Shown here: in pieces, positions 42,201 through 52,485 of the stretch
Numbering within the stretch: the stretch's first letter is position 1
Layout of the letters: every line of letters starts with the position of its first letter
Source of the DNA: Fistulifera solaris
Taxonomy: Eukaryota; Bacillariophyta; Bacillariophyceae; Naviculales; Stauroneidaceae
Length of the DNA stretch: 64,000 nucleotides
Direction of reading: 5' to 3'
Assembly: GCA_030295235.1 (NCBI GenBank)
Contig: AP026164.1
Location: forward strand, 992,001-1,056,000
Translations under genes and position numbers: made by a program
Notes under the pieces: model-generated
What the model was told of the DNA's origin: nothing
Database searches by the model: none
What the model saw: only the letters and a program-made list of their open reading frames with translations

Positions 42201-44126
42201 ATGAAATACAATGCTACAAAAACTGCTGTTGGGTCGCTTGTGCTGCTGGCTATCATCGGTGGATCTATCCGCGCTAGTAACCGGTTAAGCTTGTCTTCAA
42301 CCCAAGAAGTAAGCGATGAGTCAGGTCGTACACTTAGCCGCCTTGGAAGTCGCTTTCACAACCGTCATCACGGACACCACGATGAGGAGCCGGAGATCAG
42401 TTCGGGCAAGGGCAAGAAGACCGGAAAGGCCGGAAAGGGAAAGCGCAATCTTGAGGAAGAGGACCGCGATCTAGGCCGCCTGAAAGACTTCATGCACCGC
42501 GACCATGGAGACCACGGCGATCACGGACACCACGATGAGGAGCCGGAGGTCAGTTCGGGCAAGGGCAAGAAGACCGGAAAGGCCGGAAAGGGAAAGCGCA
42601 ATCTTGAGGAAGAGGACCGCGATCTAGGCCGCCTGAAAGACTTCATGCACCGCGACCATGGAGACCACGGCGATCACGGACACCACGATGAGGAGCCGGA
42701 GGTCAGTTCGGGCAAGGGCAAGAAGACCGGAAAGGCCGGAAAGGGAAAGCGCAATCTTGAGGAAGAGGACCGCGATCTAGGCCGCCTGAAAGACTTCATG
42801 CACCGCGACCATGGAGACCACGGCGATCACGGACACCACGATGAGGAGCCGGAGGTCAGTTCGGGCAAGGGCAAGAAGACCGGAAAGGCCGGAAAGGGAA
42901 AGCGCAATCTTGAGGAAGAGGACCGCGATCTAGGCCGCCTGAAAGACTTCATGCACCGCGACCATGGAGACCACGGCGATCACGGACACCACGATGAGGA
43001 GCCGGAGGTCAGTTCGGGCAAGGGCAAGAAGACCGGAAAGGCCGGAAAGGGAAAGCGCAATCTTGAGGAAGAGGACCGCGATCTAGGCCGCCTGAAAGAC
43101 TTCATGCACCGCGACCATGGAGACCACGGCGATCACGGACACCACGATGAGGAGCCGGAGGTCAGTTCGGGCAAGGGCAAGAAGACCGGAAAGGCCGGAA
43201 AGGGAAAGCGCAATCTTGAGGAAGAGGACCGCGATCTAGGCCGCCTGAAAGACTTCATGCACCGCGACCATGGAGACCACGGCGATCACGGACACCACGA
43301 TGAGGAGCCGGAGGTCAGTTCGGGCAAGGGCAAGAAGACCGGAAAGGCCGGAAAGGGAAAGCGCAATCTTGAGGAAGAGGACCGCGATCTAGGCCGCCTG
43401 AAAGACTTCATGCACCGCGACCATGGAGACCACGGCGATCACGGACACCACGATGAGGAGCCGGAGATCAGTTCGGGCAAGGGCAAGAAGACCGGAAAGG
43501 CCGGAAAGGGAAAGCGCAATCTTGAGGAAGAGGACCGCGATCTAGGCCGCCTGAAAGACTTCATGCACCGCGACCATGGAGACCACGGCGATCACGGACA
43601 CCACGATGAGGAGCCGGAGGTCAGTTCGGGCAAGGGCAAGAAGACCGGAAAGGCCGGAAAGGGAAAGCGCAATCTTGAGGAAGAGGACCGCGATCTAGGC
43701 CGCCTGAAAGACTTCATGCACCGCGACCATGGAGACCACGGCGATCACGGACACCACGATGAGGAGCCGGAGGTCAGTTCGGGCAAGGGCAAGAAGACCG
43801 GAAAGGCCGGAAAGGGAAAGCGCAATCTTGAGGAAGAGGACCGCGATCTAGGCCGCCTGAAAGACTTCATGCACCGCGACCATGGAGACCACGGCGATCA
43901 CGGACACCACGATGAGGAGCCGGAGGTCAGTTCGGGCAAGGGCAAGAAGACCGGAAAGGCCGGAAAGGGAAAGCGCAATCTTGAGGAAGAGGACCGCGAT
44001 CTAGGCCGCCTGAAAGACTTCATGCACCGCGACCATGGAGACCACGGCGATCACGGACACCACGATGAGGAGCCGGAGGTCAGTTCGGGCAAGGGCAAGA
44101 AGAGCGGAAAGGGCAAAAGAGACTAA
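42201..44126 (+). CDS. Secreted Lys/His-rich tandem-repeat protein 2 (paralogue)
   Basis: A 641-residue paralogue of the gene at 39518. The signal peptide MKYNATKTAVGSLVLLAIIGGSIRA matches gene 1 in pattern (MKYxxxKTA..SLV..AIIGGS). A diverged first half-repeat is followed by eleven repeats of 51 residues (153 bp). Each has RDLGRLKDFM, a His/Asp/Gly block (HRDHGDHGDHGHHDEEP), a Lys block (SSGKGKKTGKAGKGKR) and an acidic link NLEEED. RNL and RDL triplets flank the link. The repeats are almost identical in DNA; the clearest change is a V/I switch in EVSS/EISS, with I only in the first half-repeat and in one internal repeat (near 43467). The protein ends KKSGKGKRD, like gene 1. Family unknown; silica, cell-wall or metal binding is inference. 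Confidence 0.88.
   Translation: MKYNATKTAVGSLVLLAIIGGSIRASNRLSLSSTQEVSDESGRTLSRLGSRFHNRHHGHHDEEPEISSGKGKKTGKAGKGKRNLEEEDRDLGRLKDFMHRDHGDHGDHGHHDEEPEVSSGKGKKTGKAGKGKRNLEEEDRDLGRLKDFMHRDHGDHGDHGHHDEEPEVSSGKGKKTGKAGKGKRNLEEEDRDLGRLKDFMHRDHGDHGDHGHHDEEPEVSSGKGKKTGKAGKGKRNLEEEDRDLGRLKDFMHRDHGDHGDHGHHDEEPEVSSGKGKKTGKAGKGKRNLEEEDRDLGRLKDFMHRDHGDHGDHGHHDEEPEVSSGKGKKTGKAGKGKRNLEEEDRDLGRLKDFMHRDHGDHGDHGHHDEEPEVSSGKGKKTGKAGKGKRNLEEEDRDLGRLKDFMHRDHGDHGDHGHHDEEPEISSGKGKKTGKAGKGKRNLEEEDRDLGRLKDFMHRDHGDHGDHGHHDEEPEVSSGKGKKTGKAGKGKRNLEEEDRDLGRLKDFMHRDHGDHGDHGHHDEEPEVSSGKGKKTGKAGKGKRNLEEEDRDLGRLKDFMHRDHGDHGDHGHHDEEPEVSSGKGKKTGKAGKGKRNLEEEDRDLGRLKDFMHRDHGDHGDHGHHDEEPEVSSGKGKKSGKGKRD
42468..44120 (+). repeat. 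Tandem repeat array, 153 bp x 11
   Basis: CTAGGCCGCCTGAAAGAC recurs at 42471, 42624, 42777 and so on to 44001, exactly 153 bp apart. Confidence 0.95.
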
Positions 44127-44740
44127 GATGACTAGACCAGCGACTTGCTAGAGTGACGATCACTTGCATAACAACGGCAGTGCGACTACGGTACTTTGTC
44201 CATCGGTTGAAATATATCTCATCCCATAATAGTAATGATAATAGATATTTCATGTGTTTCTTTTCATTGTGTGCTTCAGAATCCTGCTTGTTGATTAGCA
44301 ATCCCACGGTTTTCACGATTTGGTTGAGGTACCGCAACAGTTATATTGCAACCTTCAATAAACGCCGATAACGATTATTCCTATTATATGCACTCTATAT
44401 GACTTGTCCATCAAATAATAAGATTATGTTCGTCGTTTCGCCATTTACCACACGCTCTGTGAGATGGAGCTACAAGCAGCTACATGTAAGGAGAGGACTA
44501 AAATTAGGAGAGTCCTTTTAAAACCGGTACGATTACTGGACACTACAGCGGAGAGTGTGAAAATAACCGTTCTGGCGATTGCGTCATTTTGTCGTGCTGA
44601 AAACTGTCGTTGAAAATGTGAACTCGACTTAGACAACAACCATGGGCTTCGGTCATTGAAATCGGAAAGCGAGTCCTTTCAAAGAACTGATTATATCCAT
44701 TGTTTTCTCCAAGAACTGGTTTTGCTGATAATTGGAGATC
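44127..44740. other. Intergenic region
   Basis: About 610 bp between repeat-protein gene 2 and the glycosyltransferase gene. AT-rich; no gene supported. Confidence 0.5.
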
Positions 44741-46390
44741 ATGGCACTCGCTTCGAAGCGCAACAATGCCTCCAGCATGGAGAGAATCGTTGGCCTGTCG
44801 TTGCTGATATTGCTCGGTCTTTATTGCATGCTGACTGTCTTTGCGTATTACAAAGTATCACAATCGGACCCTGGTTTACCTCTAGTGCAATCTACTTTTG
44901 TGACTGCCGCTTCCTCAAACGAAGTGCCTTATCAACGGCAAATGGTTGCAGATACGAATAAAATTTCTAGCATCAGCGAACTGCAGAATGCTTTTCCGAT
45001 TTACGTCGGCAAGGACGTGGAAACAATCATTCATCCCGGAGTACAAGTCTTGTCGCCTACCGCCCTTACAAAATGGCCCGACGATCTCCCGAAAAATATG
45101 TCAGTACCGCAGTTTTTCGACGATTCTCATGGTCACTTGTACGGTGGGTCCATCCGCGAATTCTTGGGGAATAATGGCGAAAAACTCATCACACCGGAAC
45201 AGGCCGCAAAGATAGGCAGTAAAATAACTGTTAGAGGTAAAGAAGTGGAAACGATTTATTGTTCCGTGGCTTCTTATCGCGATCCGGAATGCTCCGGGAC
45301 CGTGGCGGACGTCTTTGAACGAGCGGAATACCCGGAACGAATTCGTGTTGCCATTTTGGACCAACGAGCCGAAGGTGACCCAGTATGCGGTGCTGCCGAT
45401 TGCGACGCAGACCCGAATCAGACGCTTTGCAAGTATGCCCATCTGATCGAACACACGTCTTTGGACGCTCGTCTCTCGTGCGGTCCGGTATTTGCTCGCC
45501 ATTTGGCTCACCGTCACTATCGAGGTGAATACTTCGCTATGCAGATCGACTCACATGTACGCTTCATTGAAAACTGGGACAGTAAGATTGTCGGATTTTG
45601 GCATTCTGCGAACAACGAAATGGCTGTTCTCACTACGTATCTTTCTGACATAAATGGCTCGATCGACCCGATTACTCACGAATCTCTGCACAAAACTCGC
45701 CCTATCATGTGCGCATCCGATTATGAAGGTAATGGCGAATATAGACATCTGCGACACGGCCAACAGCCTGAAGGTATTCCCATGATTAAAGGAGAACCAA
45801 CGTTAGAGCCTTTCTGGGCGGCCGGGTTTTCATTTTCTCGCGGTCATTTTGTCATCCAGGTCCCTTATGATATGTATCTGCCCATGGTATTTCAAGGCGA
45901 AGAAATCAGCATCGGGCTGCGTGGATTTACTTTCGGGTACGATTATTACACCCCTGAGGAAGGTGTGTGCTTCCATATGTATGCAATCAAAGAAAATGAA
46001 GCGAAGAGGAAGAAAGTTCCTTTGTTTTGGGAGAATAGTTCAATGTACACCGGAGTCGGAATGAAAGCGATGCGCCGATTAAACACAATAATTGGGATGG
46101 AAAACTACCCACGAGATCAATGGCAGACTGACGAAGAGGAGAAATATGGCCTGGGAAAAGTTCGGACCACGCGAAAATTCTTCGACGTGTTTGGCATTCA
46201 TCCCGAGAAGCACACGGTTGAGCAACATTTATGTCGTTTTGTGGGCCAGCCAATGATGAAAGAATTGAAACCGCATTTACGTTCAGATCGCATGGGTATC
46301 GACTACGATTCTGTCACATATCGCTACGTGGACACCGGCTCAGTCAACAACAAACACATTCCAGTAGGTGTGAAGAAGGCTGCGGCATAA
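44741..46390 (+). CDS. GT60-type N-acetylglucosaminyltransferase (type II membrane protein)
   Basis: Resembles the GlcNAc-transferase family (PF11397, GT60) that includes the Skp1-hydroxyproline GlcNAc-transferase. A single N-terminal membrane anchor (ERIVGLSLLILLGLYCMLTVF, about 14-34) precedes a lumenal catalytic domain. That domain starts ETIYCSVASYRDPECSGTV and continues with RIRVAILDQ, SCGPVFARHLAHRHYRGEYFAMQIDSH (the DSH metal motif), FWAAGFSFSRG, FQGEEISIGLRGFTFGYDYY and VCFHMY. ATG at 44741 is used; the frame extends 9 bases upstream only with TTG. Length is 549 residues, no intron. The membrane anchor suggests a Golgi enzyme rather than a cytosolic Skp1 modifier, so the acceptor is uncertain. 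Confidence 0.9.
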   Translation: MALASKRNNASSMERIVGLSLLILLGLYCMLTVFAYYKVSQSDPGLPLVQSTFVTAASSNEVPYQRQMVADTNKISSISELQNAFPIYVGKDVETIIHPGVQVLSPTALTKWPDDLPKNMSVPQFFDDSHGHLYGGSIREFLGNNGEKLITPEQAAKIGSKITVRGKEVETIYCSVASYRDPECSGTVADVFERAEYPERIRVAILDQRAEGDPVCGAADCDADPNQTLCKYAHLIEHTSLDARLSCGPVFARHLAHRHYRGEYFAMQIDSHVRFIENWDSKIVGFWHSANNEMAVLTTYLSDINGSIDPITHESLHKTRPIMCASDYEGNGEYRHLRHGQQPEGIPMIKGEPTLEPFWAAGFSFSRGHFVIQVPYDMYLPMVFQGEEISIGLRGFTFGYDYYTPEEGVCFHMYAIKENEAKRKKVPLFWENSSMYTGVGMKAMRRLNTIIGMENYPRDQWQTDEEEKYGLGKVRTTRKFFDVFGIHPEKHTVEQHLCRFVGQPMMKELKPHLRSDRMGIDYDSVTYRYVDTGSVNNKHIPVGVKKAAA

Positions 46391-46426
46391 CAATGTAGCC
46401 TTGTAATAACTATAACCGTCTTAAAG

Positions 46427-47937
46427 TCAGTCGGCAGTTCGTAATGTTTTCCAGATTCCTGTTTTGCTTTCATACCGCATCATGCCTAATGCAACCTGTA
46501 CCCCCATAAAGGCTGCCAGAGCGTACCATATTTGTCCAAGGCTCACAGTTGCTCCATTGGCGGCAAGTAAAGTAATCATTCCAACACAAACAACATTCGC
46601 CACCCACATGGCTGTCATACTGAAGACCCAGTCCAGCCCTCCCATGAGAATTCCGTTTACGGGGTACGCAAGTCCTTTTAACACTTGTGTCAGTAAGACT
46701 GCCGGGAAAACTGCCAAGGCTGCTTGCTGGACGGCAATGTTCGTTGTCAGGCCTTTTAAAACGTTGGCACGCCCAAACCAAGTGAATAGAGACAATGTGG
46801 TGGCCACGACACCTCCAAAAATTGTTGAAGAGTTAATCAAATGTCGAACGAGTTCTCGCTTAGGTTTCTTTTGCGAAATTTGACGAGCCATGAGCGTTTG
46901 AACTGCCACAGCCACTGCTTCACATATTTGGGTTGTCGCAAAACCCAATTGAAACGTAAGATTATAAGCAGCTGCCGGTACCGTACCCAATAGGGCTGCT
47001 TGACGGGAACATACGGAATAGGCCAAGACTTTTGCGACCGTGCGGAACATAACAAGGCCGCCCGCTTTCAAGTACTGTTGCAAAGACGTCTTAAGCTGTG
47101 CAAATTGTTTGACAATGTTGATTGGTACTTTTCGATTGAGCGAAAGCATGAGAGGCACCAAGGCAATGTATTGAGCTAGTGCCGTCCCTGCTGCCGCCCC
47201 AGCCGCCCCCAACCAGCAACGAATATAAAGAAGGGATCGAAAACAACATTGAGGAGCGTGAATAGGAGGCTGTAAATCAGAGGCGTCCGTGTATCCCCTA
47301 ACCCACGAAAGATTCCATTGGTGACAAGCCAAAGTGTCGCGGCTGGCGTTCCCAGGGCCCGCACCTGTAAATACGAGACTGCCGAGAACCACATGGGGGA
47401 CGCTGGACCAACACCCATACCTTGCGTGATGGCTCGAGCAAAGAGGAAGAAAACTAACATTTGAATGATCCCGACACTCCCAGCCAGCAACAACGCACTG
47501 CTTACCGCCAAGCTTTGATTCTCATCTTCGGATGACGCCGCTACCAAACTGATACTAGTGCGAAGTAAGGGATCGTTGTAGAGTTTGCTGACGGCATATT
47601 GTGCACTGACAGCGACCCCGGCTCCACCCAAAATCGCTGGACTGAGTCGGCCCAAATAAGCCGTGTCAACAATTGCCGCCAAGGGCTCTGCGGCAAGTTG
47701 CAGCAAAGCGGGTACACCAATTTTGAGAAAATCTTTCGTCAATTCTTTCTTTTCTTGAGCAAGTGCGCTGTGATCTGAATCGTCTTGAGCGGTTGCAATC
47801 GAGGTTGTCAAGAGACTCCTGGACGGCAAAGGCTGGTGCAAGCTCTTGTAACGAATCAGAGTCGTTCTTCTCAAGGAGGGAACATACGATTGCTGTAGCG
47901 ATGGCAATAACAGAAAGATCAATGAAACGAATAGCAT
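46427..47937 (-). CDS. MATE-family efflux transporter (one frame break)
   Basis: Multidrug-and-toxin-extrusion (DinF-like) antiporter with about 12 membrane helices, exporting organic cations or metabolites. It begins with a signal or plastid-type leader (MLFVSLIFLLLPSLQQSYVP). The core is typical: FLKIGVPALLQLAAEPLAAIVDTAYLG, ALGTPAATLWLVTNGIFRGLGDTRTPL and FDPFFIF at the first-half end, then AQYIALVP and GLAYPVNGILMGGLDW in the second half. The frame is lost at CCCCC 47206-47210; one extra base restores GWGAAGAAAGTA and a 503-residue protein. It converges with the GT60 gene, 36 bp apart. Confidence 0.9.
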
Positions 47938-48238
47938 TATTGCTGCAATTGATAAGGATTTGCTAGCTATTGGTATTCTATTGTTATTAACTTATGCTTT
48001 AACAAAACATTATTATTTCACATGCGATCTTTTCCTTCCAAAGCATTCATGACTGGAAATGAAGTCGTGGCAGCCGAAAAACCTACATTCTTGAGGTCAT
48101 AATAAATATCTCTATTCTCTATAGTGATCCTTGTCAAAGCAAAATCCCAAAAAACCAGCCATTCGTTTTCACAGAACATGTTTGAATTCTTATTTAATCA
48201 TAAATACACTTAGAATATGCCTAGAGATATTTGAAGCG
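47938..48238. other. Intergenic region
   Basis: About 300 bp, AT-rich, with one dispersed CATGACT...AGTCGTG hairpin (48048-48069). No gene supported. Confidence 0.5.
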
Positions 48239-49881
48239 TTACAAAGCAATGAATACGATTCCAATCCCGAGAGCAGCAATGAATGAATTTAACACCTGCT
48301 GCAAGGCAAAGGAACCCCCTCTTCGTTTACTGGAACTGAACTAGGCTCGTCCGAAGCAGGCTGAGGGGCTGTTGGTTCTCCTGTAGTACCTTCAATTGGC
48401 TCCGTAGTGGGGACAGTAGCGCTAGGAGAAGTAAGATCAGATGTTGGAGCCGGAGTAACAGCAATTGTAGGAGTGGGTCCACTCGTTTCAGGATCCGAAG
48501 AAGAGAACGAAGGAAAGTCCGAGGTCATGGTCACCGCAGGCGAGGGAAAGTCCGAGACGCCAGTGCTATCGGAACTGGGCGCCATCGTTGCGGGCTGTGT
48601 ACTTGGATCGCGTGTTGCGCCTTGCTGTTGAGGAACGACAGTAATCGGAGTGTCCACCATAAAATTCGAGGTCCAAAAGTCTGTAGCGGCATGCGATAGT
48701 CCTGGCTCAGCAGTAGATCCCTCGGGAATTCCAGGATTAATCACCCGACCCTCAAATATTGGTAATTCGTTATGCAGAATCCAGAATTGGAACGGTCTGT
48801 CTAGTTGCATTAATGCAGGCGCCGTGGGTTCAGGAAGTGATTCGACAACACCAATGGCAGTTACAGCAGCAGCTTCGACGCCTTCCTCATTCACGTCAAT
48901 GACAGTCTTTTGAATGATGAAATCAATGAAGGCGCCACATGATCCCTCACGCACACATAAACCACCCACGAACGGAGCGCGCAAGTTCAGATTTTGCAGA
49001 GCCGTTTCGAGGCTGGACTCGTATGTTGATTCGAACTTGAACTTGGGAAGGGCCAATGCAACTCGTGTAATACTGAGCTGGGGCATCGCCGTCACCAATT
49101 CAGCCGCTGAGAGTGATGGAAGTTCGCCTTCGACGAGAGAAGCAGCAAAGACCATGGACAACCCTTGAGTCGTCTCACTGCCACCGAAGAACTCCATTTT
49201 CACTATTTGATAGTTCGTAACAGCAGTATCGGAATACGGGAGGAACTCTACCTTGTGCATAAAATGAGCATCTGTTCCAGCAAAGCTATCCAGTGTTGTT
49301 TGAAAAGCCACAAAAGGAAGTCTCCATGCTGCTTTCAAGTAAATGGAGTTCACAGCAAGAATAATCCATCCCGGATTGACCTCCTGAACAACAGAATCAA
49401 TGAGTCCATTGGTACTATTCGAAACCCATGCGTTGATTGTGTCGGCCGCTGTAGGGTCGCTGAAATCAATGGGTTGTACAAAATCTTGTACCACTGCTTG
49501 GTACGTGGAATTCAACGCGACGTTGTTGTTGGCGTATATACGATTGGCGATGCTGACCACTGGATCTTGAAACTCACAGCTTTCACCATCGTAACAGGCT
49601 CCCTGATACAGCGTCGACACTTCATTCCCAGCCCAATGTAACTTGGGTTCGCTAAAGCCAAACACCGACTCCATCTCCGTCTTGGATTCTCCGATAGCGC
49701 TGGTGTACAATAAATCAAACGCCATCGAAATTCCCAACGAAGAGGTACAATCATTCGTCTCTTCCGAGTACATTTCCGCCGAAAGATTATCACTGAAGGT
49801 GATCAGTTGCTCTGCCACCGACCCACGAGCATAGTGGTTGGTGAAAATACTCAAGATAAGGATAGAGCGGTCGAACTTCAT
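48239..49881 (-). CDS. Secreted serpin with Ser/Thr/Pro tail and a likely GPI-anchor signal (one frame break)
   Basis: Serine-protease inhibitor fold. The signal peptide starts at ATG 49879-49881 (MKFDRSILILSIFTN). Serpin landmarks include SSLGISMAFDLLY, NRIYANNN, WVSNSTNGLID, LAVNSIYLKAAW and VALALPKFKFES. The hinge VNEEGVEAAAVTA (about 328) has small residues, as in inhibitory members, and FQFWILHNELPIFEGRV follows. A 140-residue tail rich in T, S and P resembles a mucin-like stalk. The frame as read ends at 48289. One extra base at CCCCC 48315-48319 instead continues to TAA 48239-48241, adding small residues (EEGGS) and a hydrophobic end (SFIAALGIGIVFIAL), the layout of a GPI-anchor signal. 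Corrected length is 547. The serpin call is firm; the anchor is inference. Confidence 0.9.
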
Positions 49882-50330
49882 GGTTGCAGATAATTGCAGA
49901 CTTTTAAACACCAATTGCGATATTTGTTCGTTGTATGGCTTCGTATATTCGTGTCGTTTCACAATGAAATAATCTTAACTTGAAATTATGAGAAGCGACT
50001 CGGAACTATTTACGATGCACGATAGAGAGAGAGGAGGGGACTTTTTGCCAGGACCCCGTTCGGATATTGTTGGTTAACGTCCAAAATACCAGCGTGTCAA
50101 CGGAACAAAGGGTGTTTCATACTATAGGTGTCGCTGGCCTTTTTTTTCGAAACGTGCGTTCGGAATGTCACGAACTTACAAAACGACTGATTTCGAAATA
50201 ATACTCCGTTCCGAATCATGTTTGAACTTTTGAACCCCAACATTATCCTTGAACAGAACTTCTTTCTCCGACCAATAGCCAAATACGGAGTAGAACAAGA
50301 TTTTAGTCTATCTCTATTTAACAACAACTA
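49882..50330. other. Intergenic region
   Basis: About 450 bp between the serpin start and the end of the LETM1-like gene. AT-rich; no gene supported. Confidence 0.5.
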
Positions 50331-51546
50331 TTACTTATTGATAGAGAAAATTCCCATTGGACTTTTCGGTGGCGTGGATGCCACTACTGCAGGAGAGGGT
50401 TGTTGGCTTTGCAACAGCAAATGCTGTAACGTCGGCTCGATGGTTTGACTGCGTACGCTTTGGCATCCATAGTACGCCATAAGTAGAACACGAGCGAGGT
50501 TCCCATTGTAGAATTCTTGTTCCGGCTGCGTGACGGTAAGCCATTCATGAAGCTGCGCCCGCAATTCGGTGTCAGAGTTGCCGTAGAGCATACGCTCGCG
50601 ACATGTCTCGTGTAATAATTTGGAGGGAATGCTTTCTAGATCGATTCCGGCCTGCATCAAAAAGTCATCTGTATCGGAAACTTTGCGCAAATGATTCACA
50701 AATGCACCGCGTACCAGGAAGTGTGGAGTCAGCTGATTGAGGATGCCACCGGCCGGTTTTCCAGATATAGCTTGATTCAAACCCTTCACGATGCAGGCCG
50801 GTACTCCCACCAGTTTCTGCTCTGCACGCGTGAAAGGCTCACTTTTATACACAAGAGATCGGAATGGCTGCAGGATATCTTTTTTGTTGCAGAGGGTTCA
50901 TCAGCAAAGACTTGGTCTGATTGTAAACCGCCACCAAAGTGGTCTGCTTGTTCTTTTCGCTGAGCCTCCAAAGATATTCAAGCTACTTAAAAAGCCACCC
51001 GCTGCTTGCGTTTTCGCCTGTCGTTCCAAATTCGCCAATGTACTTAGTAGCGAAACAGTTCGCTCGCGGGCAAAGCGCTGTGCGGTCGTTTCGTACGTCG
51101 TGTCGGCATTCGCTGCATCGTTTTTGAACGTCGATGGCAGCAGATCAGGATTGAACCACAAAGCATAAGGTAAAAAACGAGGAGCTCCCCACATTAGAAA
51201 AACCATATTTAACACTTTCCCTCTATCTTCCTTCCCTTTTTGTAAAAAAAATGTAGTCGTCGAACGAAATACCTCCTTGAATCGAACTAGCTTTCTTCTG
51301 AAGCTCCTTTCGCGTCTCTGGAGCGCCTTGACTTTCCCATCGTGCTATACAACTATCGCGAAATGATTTTTGCTGCTTACGAATGTCGTTGCATTTTTGA
51401 TGATTCGTCCACAGCTGCTTACAGCTACTCGCCGTCTTGACGACCGAGTCCTTGGCATACGTTGCTACTTGCACAAGCACATTTTCGCCCAATACTACAG
51501 CCGGCAACAGCACGACACACTGTAATAGCAAGAAGGGAGTTCTCAT
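50331..51546 (-). CDS. LETM1-domain protein with a signal peptide (three frame breaks)
   Basis: LETM1 proteins are membrane proteins linked to K+/H+ or Ca2+/H+ exchange, normally in mitochondria. The family core is visible: VFLMWGAPRFLPYALWFNPDLLPSTF (membrane segment and NLLPSTF-like motif), then LTPHFLVRGAFVNHLRKVSDTD and a helical RBD-like region (LHETCRERMLYGNSDTELRAQLHEWL). The N terminus is a signal peptide (MRTPFLLLQCVVLLPAVVLG), not a mitochondrial one. Frame changes occur at eight A's 51244-51251 (one long), TTTT 50954-50957 (one long) and six T's 50880-50885 (one short). Corrected, the model is 404 residues, single exon. Confidence 0.78.
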
Positions 51547-52485
51547 AGTATTTTTCGATGGCTAGCGTTGTAACAACCAATGACGAAGGTATCTGGTCAC
51601 TGTGGATGTTGACTGTTGACATCGATCGGATAGTTGAAAATGAAAAAAAAGCGTGTTGGATTGTTGGATGGTTGCAGTTGCAGGCTGCAACCTTCGAGTG
51701 GCTGTCATTTTGTCCCAGCGGTACGTTGTGTCGTTCGGTATGGCGCATTACTCATGACTAAAATGCAGTCTTGGGTAAATACTTGACAAAATAATGTAGG
51801 AAGAACTTACCTGGTACACGTAAAGTATAGGAGTGAACGGAGTGTGCACCATGCGTCAAATGCAGTAATTAGTCAATGATAAGCAGTCAATTCTTTCCAG
51901 GTACTTGTATTGTCTTGACCCCATGTTGCGTTGAATATGGTGAAGATCTGGGTCTTCATGTCGTCGGCCGATGTAAGATCTCTTCAGTAAATGACTTGTG
52001 TGTTTCATAATTTTCTTGTTGCTATTCAACTCATATTTCCTTTGAAATGGATATGCCTATGATCGCCAATGATTCAAAGAAAGCAATGGGAACGAATCTT
52101 CGGGGTTTGGTACCTGGTGCAAGTATCATTATTATTTTTTGTTTGGGCGCGCAGCTCGAAAGGAGACCCGAATGTATGAACGTGTCGTACAAAGTGCCCA
52201 CGTCTACCTGGTACTGTTTCCGAACGAGGCGTTCCCCACCGCACAACCATTTCGAGTAACGACGAACAGACGCTTCAGTACACAAATGGGAGAGTGAAGA
52301 AAATGACGGCATTGGCCGTCTGGGAGCAATGGCGCCCCTGTTTCTCGTGAAAAAAATCTGGAACGAGCGATCCTCCAACGTTTTCGCTCTCCTCGACCAA
52401 AAGTCGTCTCTCGCATATGAACCTCCATATTTTTCTGGTCTTGTTGATCAACACAGCAATCAGTTTAGCACACACTAGTACAAGC
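51547..52485. other. Intergenic region
   Basis: About 940 bp between the LETM1-like and S-adenosylmethionine synthetase genes. One hairpin motif copy lies at 51753-51773. GTACCTGG motifs occur near 51810, 52117 and 52207. No gene supported. Confidence 0.5.

Noticed and set aside
39649-44120. Regular direct repeats that might suggest a CRISPR array
   Set aside because: Units are 153-159 bp, fully coding, with no short repeat and unique-spacer pattern, and the gene context is eukaryotic.
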